DNA of 48,106 bases from Bryobacterales bacterium (GCA_020852755.1 JADZAF010000311.1:1-48106); one strand, 5' to 3'; shown: positions 32,390 to 41,476, numbered from the stretch's first letter. The notes: a model not told the origin generated them from the letters alone. Numbers and translations: made by a program.

Positions 32390-32521
32390 TGTGCTCAAAC
32401 TTCACTCGCCCCGTTGTGGGGCAGCCTTTCAGGCCGCGGACCGGCTTGCAGCGGGTCCGGCCCGCTATGAGCCGGCATGCAGGCAGGATGGCCCGCCCCA
32501 CATCGCAGCTTTCTGACAACT

Positions 32522-33592
32522 ATGAAAACCGGAATCATCGGCCTGCCCATGTCGGGCAAGACTTCTTTGTTCACCATCCTCACCGGAGCGCACCAGGAGG
32601 TCCGCATGGGCTCGACCGCCGTGCGCGCCGGAGTGGCCCGGGTTCCCGACCCGCGCGTCGAGGCTCTGGCCGAAGTGTTCGAGCCTGAGAAGATCACCCA
32701 CGCCACCATCGAGTACCTGGATGTTCCAGCCGTGTCCAAGGAGACCCTGCGCGATCCCGCCTATGTCGCCAGCCTGCGCCTGGTGGACGCATTCGCGCAC
32801 GTGCTGCGCCTGTTCGAGGATGAAACCGTTCCCCACGAGAGCGGTCCGCTGGACCCGGTGCGCGACGCCGAACACCTGGACCTGGAATTGATCCTCAGCG
32901 ACCTGATGGTCATCGAGAAACGCCTGGAGCGGCTCGAAAAAGACCGCAAGAAGATCAAGAACCCCGACCTGGACCGCGAGCACGAAGTACTGGAGAAGTG
33001 CAAGGCGGTACTGGAGGCCAACCGCCCGCTGCGCGAGCTGGAACTGGCCGGCGAGGACGAAAAACGCGTCCGCGGCTTCCAGTTCCTATCTCAAAAACCG
33101 ATGCTGTACGTATTGAACCTGGGCGAGCAGGATGCGCCCCGGCTGCATGCCGTCGAGCAGCAGTACGTCCCGCTGCTGGGCTCGCGCCCGAACACGTCGG
33201 TGACGGCGGTTTGCGGCAAGATCGAGGCCGAGCTCGCCGAATTGTCCCCCCAGGACGCCGCCGAGTACATGGCCAGCTACGGACTCCAGGAGCCGGGTCT
33301 GGACCGCCTGATCGCCGCCAGCTACCGCCTGCTCGGCCTCATGTCGTTCCTCACCGCCGGCGAGACCGAAGTGCGCGCCTGGACGATTCCGGTTAACACC
33401 ACCGCCCTGAAGGCGGCGGGAACCATTCACTCGGACTTCGAGAAGAAGTTCATCAGGGCCGAGGCCGTGAACTGGAAGGACCTGGTCGATCACGGAGGCT
33501 ACGCGGGCGCGCGCGAAAAAGGACTGCTGCGGCTGGAAGGCAAGGACTACACCGTCAAGGACGGCGACGTGATCGTGATCCGGCACGGCTGA
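32522..33592 (+). CDS. ychF: YchF-like translation-associated ATPase (Obg family)
   Basis: Ribosome-associated P-loop NTPase that in studied bacteria prefers ATP. From the ATG at 32522 it has 356 residues, about the family length. The G1 loop is IGLPMSGKTSLF (5-16). A helical coiled region lies at about 125-195 (DLMVIEKRLERLEKDRKKI). The C-terminal TGS domain ends with KAAGTIHSDFEKKFIRAEAVNWKDLVDHGGYAGAREKGLLRLEGKDYTVKDGDVIVIRHG, diagnostic for YchF. The usual N-terminal GIVGLPNVGKST is here GIIGLPMSGKTS. This and other differences in the G domain suggest a diverged member. Its 3' end overlaps the convergent lnt gene by 38 bp. Confidence 0.88.
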   Translation: MKTGIIGLPMSGKTSLFTILTGAHQEVRMGSTAVRAGVARVPDPRVEALAEVFEPEKITHATIEYLDVPAVSKETLRDPAYVASLRLVDAFAHVLRLFEDETVPHESGPLDPVRDAEHLDLELILSDLMVIEKRLERLEKDRKKIKNPDLDREHEVLEKCKAVLEANRPLRELELAGEDEKRVRGFQFLSQKPMLYVLNLGEQDAPRLHAVEQQYVPLLGSRPNTSVTAVCGKIEAELAELSPQDAAEYMASYGLQEPGLDRLIAASYRLLGLMSFLTAGETEVRAWTIPVNTTALKAAGTIHSDFEKKFIRAEAVNWKDLVDHGGYAGAREKGLLRLEGKDYTVKDGDVIVIRHG

Positions 33593-35051
33593 GCGCGCGC
33601 CAGCCGCCTCGCGAATCGATCAGGGCGGCCGCCGCCACCGCCGCGCAGAGGAAGGCGAACCAGTCGCCGAGCCGCGTGTACACGGTGCGTTCCGCGATGT
33701 AGGAATAGCCGAGCCGGGCCACCGATTCGCTATACATGGGCAGGCGGCCGGCGATGCGGCCCGCCGGGTCGATGCCCGCGGTGATGCCGTCGTTGGTGGC
33801 GCGCAGGATCCAGCGCCGGTTCTCCACCGCGCGCATCCGCACGATCTTCAGGTGCTGTTCACGGGCCGCGGTTTTCCCGAAGTAACCGTCATTGGAGAGA
33901 TTGAAAAGCACTTCCGCGCCGCCGGCCGCGAAGCGCCGGACAAAATCGGGAAACACCGACTCGTAGCAGATGAACGTGCCGATGCGGTGGCCGCCCAGCG
34001 GCGGCACGGCGATGCGGGCGCCGGGGTGGAAATCGCCGGTTTCGGTCGAGATCTTCTGCACGAAGCCGAACGGCCAGGGCACGAATTCGCCAAAAGGAAC
34101 CAGGTTGACCTTGTCGTAGCGGGCCAGCGGCGCTCCGGCGGGGCCCACCAGCAGCGCGGAGTTGAGCGGCGCGCCCTCGCGGTTGTGGGCCACCACGCCC
34201 AGCAGAACGTGGAGCTCCAGCGAGCGCGCCAGCTGGTTCACCCGCTCGCGAAACTTGGCGTCCTGATCGTAATAGAGCGGCGCGGGCACTTCCGGCCAGA
34301 CGATCAGGTCGGGTTTCCGCTCGTACGAAGCGGCCACGCCGCGCGCCGAAAGCAGCACCTGCCGGCGCTGCATGCGGTCGGCCGATTCCGCCGTCCATTG
34401 CTCACTCTGCGAGATGTTGGGTTGCACCAGCACCGCGCCCCGCTCCCCCAGCCGCGGCTCCGGCAGCTTCGGAAGCAGCAGCAGAAGGGGCAGCGCCGCC
34501 AGCCACAGCAACTGGCGGCGCGGCCGGCGCAGCAGTGCCAGGGCCAGCGCGGCCGAGAGCATGGCGAACACGAACGACAGCCCGTAAACACCGGTGTAGG
34601 GCGCCAGGCGGGCGGGGATCCCCATGTCGATGCCGGCGTTTCCCAGGGTCAGCCAGGCGAAACCCAGCCACCCATGGGTCAGTTCGACCGCCACCCAGAG
34701 CGCGCCTGCCGCGGGAACCGCCCAGCTCACCCGCATCGCCAGGCCCCCCAGGGCGGCGAACGCGCCCATGTGCAGCGCTTTGATCAGGCAGAACAGGGCA
34801 AAGGCGGTCCACCCCAGCGCCTCGCCCAGGCCTCCATGAAAGGAGAGCACGAACTGGATCCAGTAGCAGACTCCGAACCAGTACACGATCCCGGCGGCGT
34901 AGCCGCACAGAAAACGGCGGAACGCGCTGGCTTCCCGCGCCATCGCGAACAGCATGGGGGCCAGCGCCAGCGGCGCCAGCCAGGCCGCGTCAAAGCGTGG
35001 AAAGGCCAGCACCAGGAGGACGGCGCCGGCGAGCGAAAGCAGCAGGTTCAA
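33555..35051 (-). CDS. lnt: Apolipoprotein N-acyltransferase Lnt
   Basis: Integral inner-membrane enzyme that transfers the third acyl chain to lipoproteins. It has 498 residues from the TTG at 35051, which follows GGAGAG and overlaps the lipA stop (TTGA). About six N-terminal membrane spans (1-195) precede the nitrilase-like domain. The catalytic triad is E254 (WPEVPAPLYY), K314 (YDKVNLVPFGEFVP) and C362 (ICYESVFPDF). A last hydrophobic segment lies near 465-485. The protein ends in an Arg/Ser-rich tail whose codons overlap the 3' end of ychF on the other strand. Co-location with lipA and an MltD-like lipoprotein elsewhere in the window fits envelope biogenesis. Confidence 0.93.
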   Translation of the reverse strand: MNLLLSLAGAVLLVLAFPRFDAAWLAPLALAPMLFAMAREASAFRRFLCGYAAGIVYWFGVCYWIQFVLSFHGGLGEALGWTAFALFCLIKALHMGAFAALGGLAMRVSWAVPAAGALWVAVELTHGWLGFAWLTLGNAGIDMGIPARLAPYTGVYGLSFVFAMLSAALALALLRRPRRQLLWLAALPLLLLLPKLPEPRLGERGAVLVQPNISQSEQWTAESADRMQRRQVLLSARGVAASYERKPDLIVWPEVPAPLYYDQDAKFRERVNQLARSLELHVLLGVVAHNREGAPLNSALLVGPAGAPLARYDKVNLVPFGEFVPWPFGFVQKISTETGDFHPGARIAVPPLGGHRIGTFICYESVFPDFVRRFAAGGAEVLFNLSNDGYFGKTAAREQHLKIVRMRAVENRRWILRATNDGITAGIDPAGRIAGRLPMYSESVARLGYSYIAERTVYTRLGDWFAFLCAAVAAAALIDSRGGWRALSRAGSRSRRRP

Positions 35052-35959
35052 GCGCTCTCCCGCCGCGCCTGCGCACTGACCCGGTCCGCCATGTAGGAAC
35101 TGCGGACCAGAGGACCGCTGAAGACCAGGCTGAATCCGATCGAAAGCCCGTAATCGCGATAGGCGGCGAAACGCGCGGGCGGCACGTATTCGGAGACCGG
35201 CAGGTTGCGCCGGGTGGGCTGCAAATACTGGCCGATGGTGACCACCTGCACGCCGCGAGCGCGAAGGTCGCGGAGCGCCTGCTCGACTTCTTCCGGCCGC
35301 TCTCCCAGGCCGACCATCAGGCCCGACTTGGTCAGCCCGCCGGGCAGGCGGCGCCCGGCCGCTTCCAGCACCCGCAGCGATTGCTCGTAATCGGCCTGCG
35401 GCCGCACGCGCCGGTACAGCCGCGGTACGGTCTCGATGTTGTGGTTGAACACGTCGGGACGGGCCTCGAGAACGCGTTCGAGGGCATCGAGGTTCCCGCA
35501 GAAGTCGGGGGTCAGGACTTCGATGCGGGCGCCGGGAAGAGCCAGGCGCACGGCCCGCACGGTTTGGGCGAAATGGGTTGAGCCGCCGTCCGGCAGGTCG
35601 TCGCGATTGACACTGGTGATCACCACGTAAGCGAGGCCCATTTCGCGGGCGGCGCGCGCGACGCCGGCGGGCTCTTCCGGGTCCAGGGCCATGTCGTGCT
35701 TCGCCGGGGAGCCTTTCGGCACGGAGCAGAAGCCGCAGCCCCGGGTGCAGCGGTTGCCCAGGATCATGAACGTGGCGGCGCCGCGGTGAAAGCACTCATG
35801 GAGATTGGGGCAGCGGGCGGATTCGCAGACGGTGTGGAGGCGGGAACTGCGAAACAACCGTTTTAATCGATCGACTGATTCAAAATGCGTGCGCGGCTTC
35901 CGCGCCCACTCGGGCAGGCGGGGGCGCGGGCTCTCGATCTGGATCAGCGGCGCGTCCAA
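35048..35959 (-). CDS. lipA: Lipoyl synthase LipA
   Basis: Radical-SAM enzyme inserting two sulfurs into octanoyl groups on lipoate-dependent proteins. The 303-residue length is normal. The auxiliary cluster cysteines are C45, C50 and C56 in CESARCPNLHEC. The radical-SAM cluster is C71, C75 and C78 in CTRGCGFC. The downstream phrases VITSVNRDDLPDGGS, FNHNIETVPRLYRRVRPQADY, GLTKSGLMVGLGE and GQYLQPTRRNLPV are diagnostic. The final segment SGPLVRSSYMAD is typical. The only reasonable start is a TTG at 35959, one base after the stop codon of the upstream SPOR gene. Translation probably depends on coupling. LipB is not in the window. Confidence 0.96.
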   Translation of the reverse strand: MDAPLIQIESPRPRLPEWARKPRTHFESVDRLKRLFRSSRLHTVCESARCPNLHECFHRGAATFMILGNRCTRGCGFCSVPKGSPAKHDMALDPEEPAGVARAAREMGLAYVVITSVNRDDLPDGGSTHFAQTVRAVRLALPGARIEVLTPDFCGNLDALERVLEARPDVFNHNIETVPRLYRRVRPQADYEQSLRVLEAAGRRLPGGLTKSGLMVGLGERPEEVEQALRDLRARGVQVVTIGQYLQPTRRNLPVSEYVPPARFAAYRDYGLSIGFSLVFSGPLVRSSYMADRVSAQARRESA

Positions 35960-35960
35960 C

Positions 35961-36581
35961 TTACAATTTTCGCACGATGGGCTTGAAGCCTAGATTCTCC
36001 AGGTCCGCCTTGGTCCGGCCCACCGCGCCCATATCCGGATACGGTCCCACCAGGACCCGGAAAAGGTTGTTGGGTCCGGGGCTGACGGTAGCCGGAAAAC
36101 CGCGCTTCTTGAGAGCGGCCACCTCTACATCCGCTTCGGCGCGGCCGACTGCCGCCACCTGGAGATACAGCCCGCCGGAAGCGGGCACGGCCGCCGGAGC
36201 GGGCGGAGGCGCCGCCGGGCGCGCCGGGGCTTCGGCTGCCGCGCGCTTGCTCTCCGCGGCGGGCGCGGCCGGTTCGGGCGCAGGACGCTCCACGACCTGG
36301 GGCGGAGGCGGCTCCGCCACTCGACCGGCCGCCGGCTCCGGCGAACCGGCCGGCAGCGGACTGGGACGCGGCGGAGGCTCGCTGCTTTCCGCCGAGGCAG
36401 CCTCGGGGGGCGCCGTCCCGCCGGGGGAAACCGCGGAAACCGGCGGCGATCCCGAGTTCCTGCCCACGATGTAACCCATCGAGAAAAAAACCCCGAACAG
36501 GATGACTACGATGAAGAAAACGCTCAGAAGCTGGCGGTTGCCCAGCACAAGTTCAAATTCGCCGTCTTCGTTTTTCGGCAT
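35961..36581 (-). CDS. SPOR-domain membrane protein
   Basis: Septum-associated peptidoglycan-binding type protein of 206 residues. A short cytoplasmic part (MPKNEDGEFELVLGNRQ) precedes one membrane span (about 19-37, LSVFFIVVILFGVFFSMGYIVG). A long Pro/Ala/Glu-rich linker (about 40-130) follows, then a C-terminal SPOR domain (about 132-206, GGLYLQVAAVGRAEADVEVAALKKRGFPA...FRVLVGPYPDMGAVGRTKADLENLGFKPIVRK). SPOR domains bind denuded glycan strands at division sites. GAGG precedes the ATG at 36581. The stop codon is one base from the TTG start of lipA, so the genes form one unit with lnt. Confidence 0.88.
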   Translation of the reverse strand: MPKNEDGEFELVLGNRQLLSVFFIVVILFGVFFSMGYIVGRNSGSPPVSAVSPGGTAPPEAASAESSEPPPRPSPLPAGSPEPAAGRVAEPPPPQVVERPAPEPAAPAAESKRAAAEAPARPAAPPPAPAAVPASGGLYLQVAAVGRAEADVEVAALKKRGFPATVSPGPNNLFRVLVGPYPDMGAVGRTKADLENLGFKPIVRKL

Positions 36582-36657
36582 CAGACCCTCATGAAGTGAC
36601 GCGCCCCGCCGCGGCGGGGCCGTGGGAACCACTGGCGGCGGCCGCCCGGCAGCCGGA

Positions 36658-37437
36658 TCAGGACTGCGGCTTGGATTCGCTCGCGCGCTGCATCAGGCGC
36701 TCCAGTGACGAGAATATATCGATCGGAAGCGGGAAGACAACCGTAGTGTTCTTTTCGACTCCGATTTCGACCAAGGTCTGCAGATAGCGCAGCTGAATAG
36801 CCGCGGGCTGTTGCTGGATCACCTCGGCGGCCATGGCCAGTTTCTCGGCGGCGGTGTACTCACCCTCGGCGTGGATGATCTTGGCGCGCCGCTCGCGCTC
36901 AGCCTCGGCCTGGCGGGCGATGGCCCGGATCATCTGCTCGGCCAGGTCCACCTGCTTGACCTCGACCATGGTGACCTTCACGCCCCAGGGCGCGGTGTGC
37001 TGATCCAGGATGGCCTGCAGGCGGGTGTTCAGCTTCTCGCGCTGGCTGAGCAGTTCGTCCAGTTCGACTTCGCCCAGCACGCTGCGCAGCGTGGTCTGGG
37101 CGAGCTGCGAAGTGGCGTACAGGAAATTGGAAACTTCGATGACCGCCAGGTTCGGATCGATGACCCGGAAATAGATCACCGCGTTCACCTTCACGGTCAC
37201 GTTGTCGCGCGTCACCACGTCCTGGGGAGGCACCTCGAGGGTATCGATGCGCAAAGAAACCCGCACCATGCGGTCGATGGGCGCGAACACCAGTACGATG
37301 CCGGGGCCTTTGGCCCGGGGCAGCACCCGCCCAAGGCGGAAGATCACGCCGCGCTCGTACTCGGCCAGAATCTTGATGGAGGAAAGCAGGTAAATGACGA
37401 TGATGATCGCCGCGATTGTCCATACGTCCAGGAACAT
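36658..37437 (-). CDS. SPFH/stomatin-like (slipin) membrane protein
   Basis: Membrane scaffold of the SPFH/Band 7 family, 259 residues. An N-terminal hydrophobic hairpin or span (about 5-22) is followed by the stomatin phrases [72 protein letters not shown] and a long helical region ([31 protein letters not shown]). It ends with [16 protein letters not shown] strong GAGGAGG lies 8 nt before the ATG. The NfeD protease gene ends 13 bp upstream, the universal NfeD-slipin pairing. They likely form a complex that controls membrane protein quality. Confidence 0.93.
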   Translation of the reverse strand: MFLDVWTIAAIIIVIYLLSSIKILAEYERGVIFRLGRVLPRAKGPGIVLVFAPIDRMVRVSLRIDTLEVPPQDVVTRDNVTVKVNAVIYFRVIDPNLAVIEVSNFLYATSQLAQTTLRSVLGEVELDELLSQREKLNTRLQAILDQHTAPWGVKVTMVEVKQVDLAEQMIRAIARQAEAERERRAKIIHAEGEYTAAEKLAMAAEVIQQQPAAIQLRYLQTLVEIGVEKNTTVVFPLPIDIFSSLERLMQRASESKPQS

Positions 37438-37450
37438 ATTTTCAACCTCC

Positions 37451-38758
37451 TCAGTTTCCCGATGACGGGCTGGTCAAAGGCTCCACGGTCAGCAACAGGC
37501 CCTGCATGGCCGTCACCCGGACCTGGCTGCCCGCTTCCACCGGCACGGATGATACCGCATTCCAGTATTCGCCGCGCACGAAAATACGTCCTTGCGGTTT
37601 TAGTGGGGTCAGCGCCGTTCCCGTCTCACCCAACATGCCTTCTACCCCGGTAGTGACTTTGGCGGCGCGCGCGCGGACCACCAGCGAGAGCAGGAAGACG
37701 GTGATCAGAGTGAAAGGCAGGGTCAGCGCAATGGCGGTGGAGAGCCGGATGCGCATTTCGGGTAAAGGACTCTCAATCAGCAGCAGGGCGCCCAGGATCA
37801 TGGCCGCGGCGCCTCCCGCGCCCAGGATTCCGTGAGAGGCGAACTTGGCTTCCAGGGCGAACAGCGCGAAGGCCAGAACCAGCAGCGCGGCGCCCGCCAG
37901 GTTAATGGGCAGCACCGAGAGGGCGGAGAGGCCCAACACCGCCAGAATGGCTCCCGCCACGCCCGGGACGATGAGTCCGGGCGCGGAGAACTCCACGTAG
38001 ATGCCCAGCGCGCCCAGAACCAGCAGCAGCAAGGCGACGTTGGGATCGCTGATGGCCGAGACGATCTTCTCGCGGGTGTTCTTCTCATAGGTGACGATCT
38101 CCGCGCCCGCCACCCGCAGCACCGTCCTGCTGCCGTTGAAGCGGGTGACTTCACGCCCGTCCAGCTGGCGCAGCAGGTCGGTTTCGTCGCGCGCGATCAG
38201 TTCAATCAATTTATTGTCGAGCGCTTCCTTCTCGGTGAAGGACTTGCTGTCCAGCACGGCTTTCTCGGCCAGGGCGGCGTTGCGCCCGCGCCGCGCCACC
38301 AGGCTGCGCAAGGATGCCGCGGCGTCGTTCTCCACCTTCTGTTTCATGACGGGGTCCAGCGGCGCTCCAATGGCGACCGGGTGCGCGGCTCCCGTGTTGG
38401 TTCCCGGCGCCATGGCGGCAACGTCGCCCGCCTGCAGAAGAAAGAAACCCGCGGAGGCGGCGCGCGCGCCGCTGGGCGTCACGTAAGTCACCACGGGAAC
38501 CGGGGCGGAGACGATCTTCTCGATGCTTTCCCGCATCGCGTCCATCAGGCCGCCGGGAGTGTTCAGACGGATCAACAGAAGCTGGAAGTCCTCCGCCTTG
38601 GCCCGCTCGAGAGCACGGGTGATGATCTCCGTGGTGACGGGGTGCACCACCCCGTCGACGTCAACCGCCAGCAACCGGGAGGCGCCTGAAACCGCGCCGG
38701 CCGAGGCACTCAGCAAGGCGCAGATAAGTGTTAGCGATCGCACGGCTTTCAAGCTCAC
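37451..38758 (-). CDS. NfeD-family membrane-bound serine protease (ClpP-class)
   Basis: Long-form NfeD protein of about 435 residues. A signal peptide ([25 protein letters not shown]) precedes a ClpP/SppA-like protease domain (about 28-210). The likely nucleophile Ser lies in [32 protein letters not shown], and the lysine lies in the [12 protein letters not shown] region. Four membrane spans follow (about 235-375), then an OB-fold NfeD domain (about 380-430, [27 protein letters not shown]). The start is uncertain: GTG at 38758 or 38764, or TTG at 38791. A TATAGT stretch overlaps the GTGs. It is operonic with the SPFH gene. Confidence 0.9.
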   Translation of the reverse strand: MSLKAVRSLTLICALLSASAGAVSGASRLLAVDVDGVVHPVTTEIITRALERAKAEDFQLLLIRLNTPGGLMDAMRESIEKIVSAPVPVVTYVTPSGARAASAGFFLLQAGDVAAMAPGTNTGAAHPVAIGAPLDPVMKQKVENDAAASLRSLVARRGRNAALAEKAVLDSKSFTEKEALDNKLIELIARDETDLLRQLDGREVTRFNGSRTVLRVAGAEIVTYEKNTREKIVSAISDPNVALLLLVLGALGIYVEFSAPGLIVPGVAGAILAVLGLSALSVLPINLAGAALLVLAFALFALEAKFASHGILGAGGAAAMILGALLLIESPLPEMRIRLSTAIALTLPFTLITVFLLSLVVRARAAKVTTGVEGMLGETGTALTPLKPQGRIFVRGEYWNAVSSVPVEAGSQVRVTAMQGLLLTVEPLTSPSSGN

Positions 38759-38988
38759 CCTCACTATACACCGCGGCCGGGAGGTGGACAACCGGAGGCC
38801 ATGAGACGGCCGGAGATTCGGCTCCGAAATGGGATCACGGCCTGCAGCGCGGTTCGATTGTGGCCGGTCTCACCTGCCATTCAGTGTATTTATTCGCCGC
38901 ATTCATCGATTTTTCACTGAAGGAGGCCGGCGTTCCTGCTAGAATATAGGAAATCTGGTTTACGGAAGTCACAGGGAGAACAATCGAC

Positions 38989-39291
38989 ATGGCTAGAAAG
39001 CATAATCCACGCAACACCTCCGGCAGCTTCGAAGGGGCGGCCGCAGCACCCGCCCGCGCGCGCAAGACTCGGACCGCGCGTACAACGCCGGAAACCGCGG
39101 CGGAGCCTGTCGCTCCCGCCCTCGCTGCCGAAATGGCGGCGCCGGCGCAGCAACCGGAAGACGCGCATGCCGCCATCGCCCGCCTGGCTTACTCCTACTG
39201 GGAAGCGCGCGGTTACCAGGGCGGGTCTCCCGAAGAGGACTGGTTCCGCGCCGAACAGGAATACCGGGCGCGCACTAACGCCTCGCGCTGA
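38989..39291 (+). CDS. DUF2934 domain protein
   Basis: A 100-residue protein with an Ala/Thr/Arg-rich disordered N-terminal 55 residues. The small DUF2934 motif follows at about 62-95 (IARLAYSYWEARGYQGGSPEEDWFRAEQEY). This short helical domain is common in Acidobacteria and Proteobacteria and has no assigned function. The basic N-terminal part might bind DNA or RNA, an inference only. GGGAG lies 9-10 nt before the ATG. A TAGAATATAGG stretch near 38940 may be the promoter. The gene appears monocistronic and divergent from NfeD. Confidence 0.85.
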   Translation: MARKHNPRNTSGSFEGAAAAPARARKTRTARTTPETAAEPVAPALAAEMAAPAQQPEDAHAAIARLAYSYWEARGYQGGSPEEDWFRAEQEYRARTNASR

Positions 39292-39685
39292 AGCCGCGGG
39301 CCGCCGCGCCCGCACTTAGTCCGGTTACGCACCCAATTACACCGGATTTCGCTGGAATTTATACGCCATTTACTGAGTTGGTGACTGGGACGGGGACAAG
39401 CGCTCCCTGCGGCCGGTGCGGCCCCCCGGCCGCAGCCCGGATGACGGCGTTTCCCGGTTTTCATCACCTTTGGGCGGCCGGTGGGTGGCCGAGTCGCCGG
39501 CGCACTCACTTCGGCCATGGCTCGGAAGCGGCCTGTGCCGGGAACATCGTTCACGCGGGTCGGAGTGCCCCGGCCCGGTGGCCCGACAGCCGGGGATTGC
39601 GAGCCGCTGGTCCCTTGGCAGCGCGAAGAAGCACGGGCCATGGGCCGGGTTCGAAACCCGGCGCGATCGAGACACGCGCGGCGGG
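39292..39685. other. Intergenic region with a tRNA-like hairpin
   Basis: No gene is supported here; open frames lack start signals. The first 80 bp are less GC-rich. Near the lexA end, GCCGGGTT-CGA-AACCCGGC (about 39644-39662) forms an 8-bp stem and resembles a tRNA T-arm. GATTGCG (39595-39601) and CGCGATC (39662-39668) could pair as an acceptor stem, but no anticodon arm fits. The hairpin may instead end lexA transcription. Confidence 0.35.
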
Positions 39686-40315
39686 CTACTTGTACTTGCG
39701 CAGGACGGCGAGCAGGCGTCCCTGAATCTGCACTTCTTCGGCGGGCAGGAGAAGGGGCTGCAAGGCCGCATTCGCCGGCTGCAGGCGGACCCGCTCGCCC
39801 TCGCGGTAGAAGCGCTTGAGGGTGGTTTCCGAACCACCGACCAAAGCCACTACGATTTCGCCGTCCCGGACGTCCGGGGTGCGCTCCACCAGGACCACGT
39901 CCCCGTCGCAGATGTGGTCTTCGATCATCGATTCGCCCCGGACTTCCAGCGCGAACATGTCCGGCCGCCCCATGAACTCGGAGAGGTTCACGACTTCGGT
40001 CTGCTCGACCGCCTCCACGGGCCGGCCCGCCGCGATCCGGCCGCGCAGGGGGACCAGCAGGGACTCGGCGGCCTGCTGCCGGGCGCGCTGTTCCTCCTCG
40101 ACATACCTGGGGCCCAGGTCCAGCGAGCGGCTCTGGTTGAAGCGCCGCTTCAGGTACTGTTTCGATTCCAGGGCGGAGATGTGCTTGTGGACGGTGGCCA
40201 GGGAAGCCAGATCGAGGCCACGGGCAATCTCTTCGTAGCTGGGGCTGTAGCCGTTCTGCTCCACGAACCGGGCGATGAAGTCGACCACCTGCTTCTGCCG
40301 CTTGGTCAGGGCCAT
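39686..40315 (-). CDS. lexA: LexA repressor
   Basis: SOS regulon repressor that self-cleaves on RecA filaments. It has 209 residues. A winged-helix DNA-binding domain (1-68) contains SPSYEEIARGLDLASLATVHKHISALESKQYL. The cleavage site is A96-G97 in RGRIAAGRPV. The peptidase S24 domain has nucleophile S129 in VRGESMIEDHICDGD and lysine K167 in GSETTLKRFYREG. All residues for autocleavage are intact. A perfect 15-bp palindrome lies 30 bp upstream of the start codon and is a candidate self-binding site. The recognition helix differs from the E. coli pattern, so the operator need not be CTG-N10-CAG. It is divergent from the amidohydrolase gene. Confidence 0.95.
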   Translation of the reverse strand: MALTKRQKQVVDFIARFVEQNGYSPSYEEIARGLDLASLATVHKHISALESKQYLKRRFNQSRSLDLGPRYVEEEQRARQQAAESLLVPLRGRIAAGRPVEAVEQTEVVNLSEFMGRPDMFALEVRGESMIEDHICDGDVVLVERTPDVRDGEIVVALVGGSETTLKRFYREGERVRLQPANAALQPLLLPAEEVQIQGRLLAVLRKYK

Positions 40316-40344
40316 ACCTCATTGTTGGCGAAGAAAAAGGGAAA

Positions 40345-40359
40345 GTCAAGACGCTTGAC
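40345..40359. promoter_or_regulatory. Candidate LexA operator
   Basis: GTCAAG-ACG-CTTGAC is a perfect 6-3-6 palindrome in the 81-bp gap between the divergent lexA and amidohydrolase genes. Each arm contains TTGAC, so it also overlaps potential -35 boxes on both strands. LexA binding is inferred from position only. Confidence 0.5.
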
Positions 40360-40396
40360 CCGCCCCCGCCCGGACCGCTATTCCTGAAACAAGCCT

Positions 40397-41476
40397 ATGC
40401 GCAATCTCGCTTTCGCCGCTCTTCTCAGCGCCTTCGGACTTTTCGCTCAATCCATGTCGATCGAGGAATACGAGCCGAAGTCCGGCCTGGTAGTGCCGCA
40501 GCACCCCGTGGCACGGGCCCGCTACCCGTTCATCGACGTTCACAGCCACCAGAACGGGCGGATGCCGCCGGACCGCCTGGAGAAACTGGTCGCCGACATG
40601 GACGCCATGAACATGCGCATCATGGTGAACCTGAGCGGGGGCACGGGCGAGCGCCTGAGGGCGGGTCTGGCCAACATGAAGGGCAAGTACAAGGACCGCT
40701 TCGTACTGTTCGCCAACCTGGATTTCTCGGGCATTGACGAACCGGGCTACGGGGCGCGGGCGGCGGCGCGCCTGGCCGAGGATATCCGCGCAGGGGCGCA
40801 GGGCCTGAAGATCTTCAAGAACTTCGGGATGACGTTGAAGGACGGGAAGGGCCAGCGAATCCAGGTGGACGATCCGCGCTTCGATCCGGTCTGGCAGATG
40901 TGCGCCCGGCTGAACATTCCGGTGCTGATCCACACCGGAGAGCCGCGGCAGTTCTTCGAGCCGCACGACCGCTTTAACGAGCGCTGGCTGGAGCTGAAGG
41001 AAATCCCGTCGCGCGCCCGCCCGCCGGACCGTTTTCCCTCCTGGGAGACGCTGATGGCCGAGCAGCACCGGCTGTTCGAGCGGCACCCGAAGACGATCTT
41101 CATCAACGCGCACCTGGGGTGGATGGGCGGCGACCTGGAAAGCCTGGGCCGCCTGATGGACCGGCTGCCGAACATGTATACCGAAATCGGGGCGGTGCTG
41201 GCGGAACTGGGAAGGCAGCCGCGCTTCGCCCGCGCATGGTTCACCCGCTACCAGGACCGCGTCCTGTTCGGGAAGGATACCTGGGCGCCCTCCGAGTATC
41301 CGGTCTACTTCCGGGTGCTGGAGACGGCGGACGAGTATTTCGACTACTACCGGAAGCGCCACGCGTTCTGGAAGATGTACGGATTGGAACTGCCCGATGC
41401 GGTGCTGAAGAAGCTGTACTACAAGAACGCGCTGCGGATCATCCCGGGTTTGAGCAAGGCGGGTTTCCCGGACTGA
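40397..41476 (+). CDS. Secreted amidohydrolase-2 family protein
   Basis: Metal-dependent hydrolase or decarboxylase-type TIM barrel, 359 residues. A signal peptide (MRNLAFAALLSAFGLFAQS) targets it to the periplasm. The HxH metal motif is in FIDVHSHQNG (about 46-54). Other barrel motifs are ARAGAQGLKIFKNFG-like (here IRAGAQGLKIFKNFG), IPVLIHTGEPRQF with a ligand His, FINAHLGWMGGD, and RVLFGKDTWAP with the final Asp. The family includes 4-oxalomesaconate hydratases and decarboxylases, so the reaction cannot be named. It shares an upstream region with lexA. Whether it is SOS-linked is open. Confidence 0.87.
   Translation: MRNLAFAALLSAFGLFAQSMSIEEYEPKSGLVVPQHPVARARYPFIDVHSHQNGRMPPDRLEKLVADMDAMNMRIMVNLSGGTGERLRAGLANMKGKYKDRFVLFANLDFSGIDEPGYGARAAARLAEDIRAGAQGLKIFKNFGMTLKDGKGQRIQVDDPRFDPVWQMCARLNIPVLIHTGEPRQFFEPHDRFNERWLELKEIPSRARPPDRFPSWETLMAEQHRLFERHPKTIFINAHLGWMGGDLESLGRLMDRLPNMYTEIGAVLAELGRQPRFARAWFTRYQDRVLFGKDTWAPSEYPVYFRVLETADEYFDYYRKRHAFWKMYGLELPDAVLKKLYYKNALRIIPGLSKAGFPD

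Noticed and set aside
39595..39669. A functional tRNA gene
   Set aside because: T-arm and acceptor-like pairing exist, but no anticodon stem-loop can be formed and position 8 is not T. Kept only as a curiosity.
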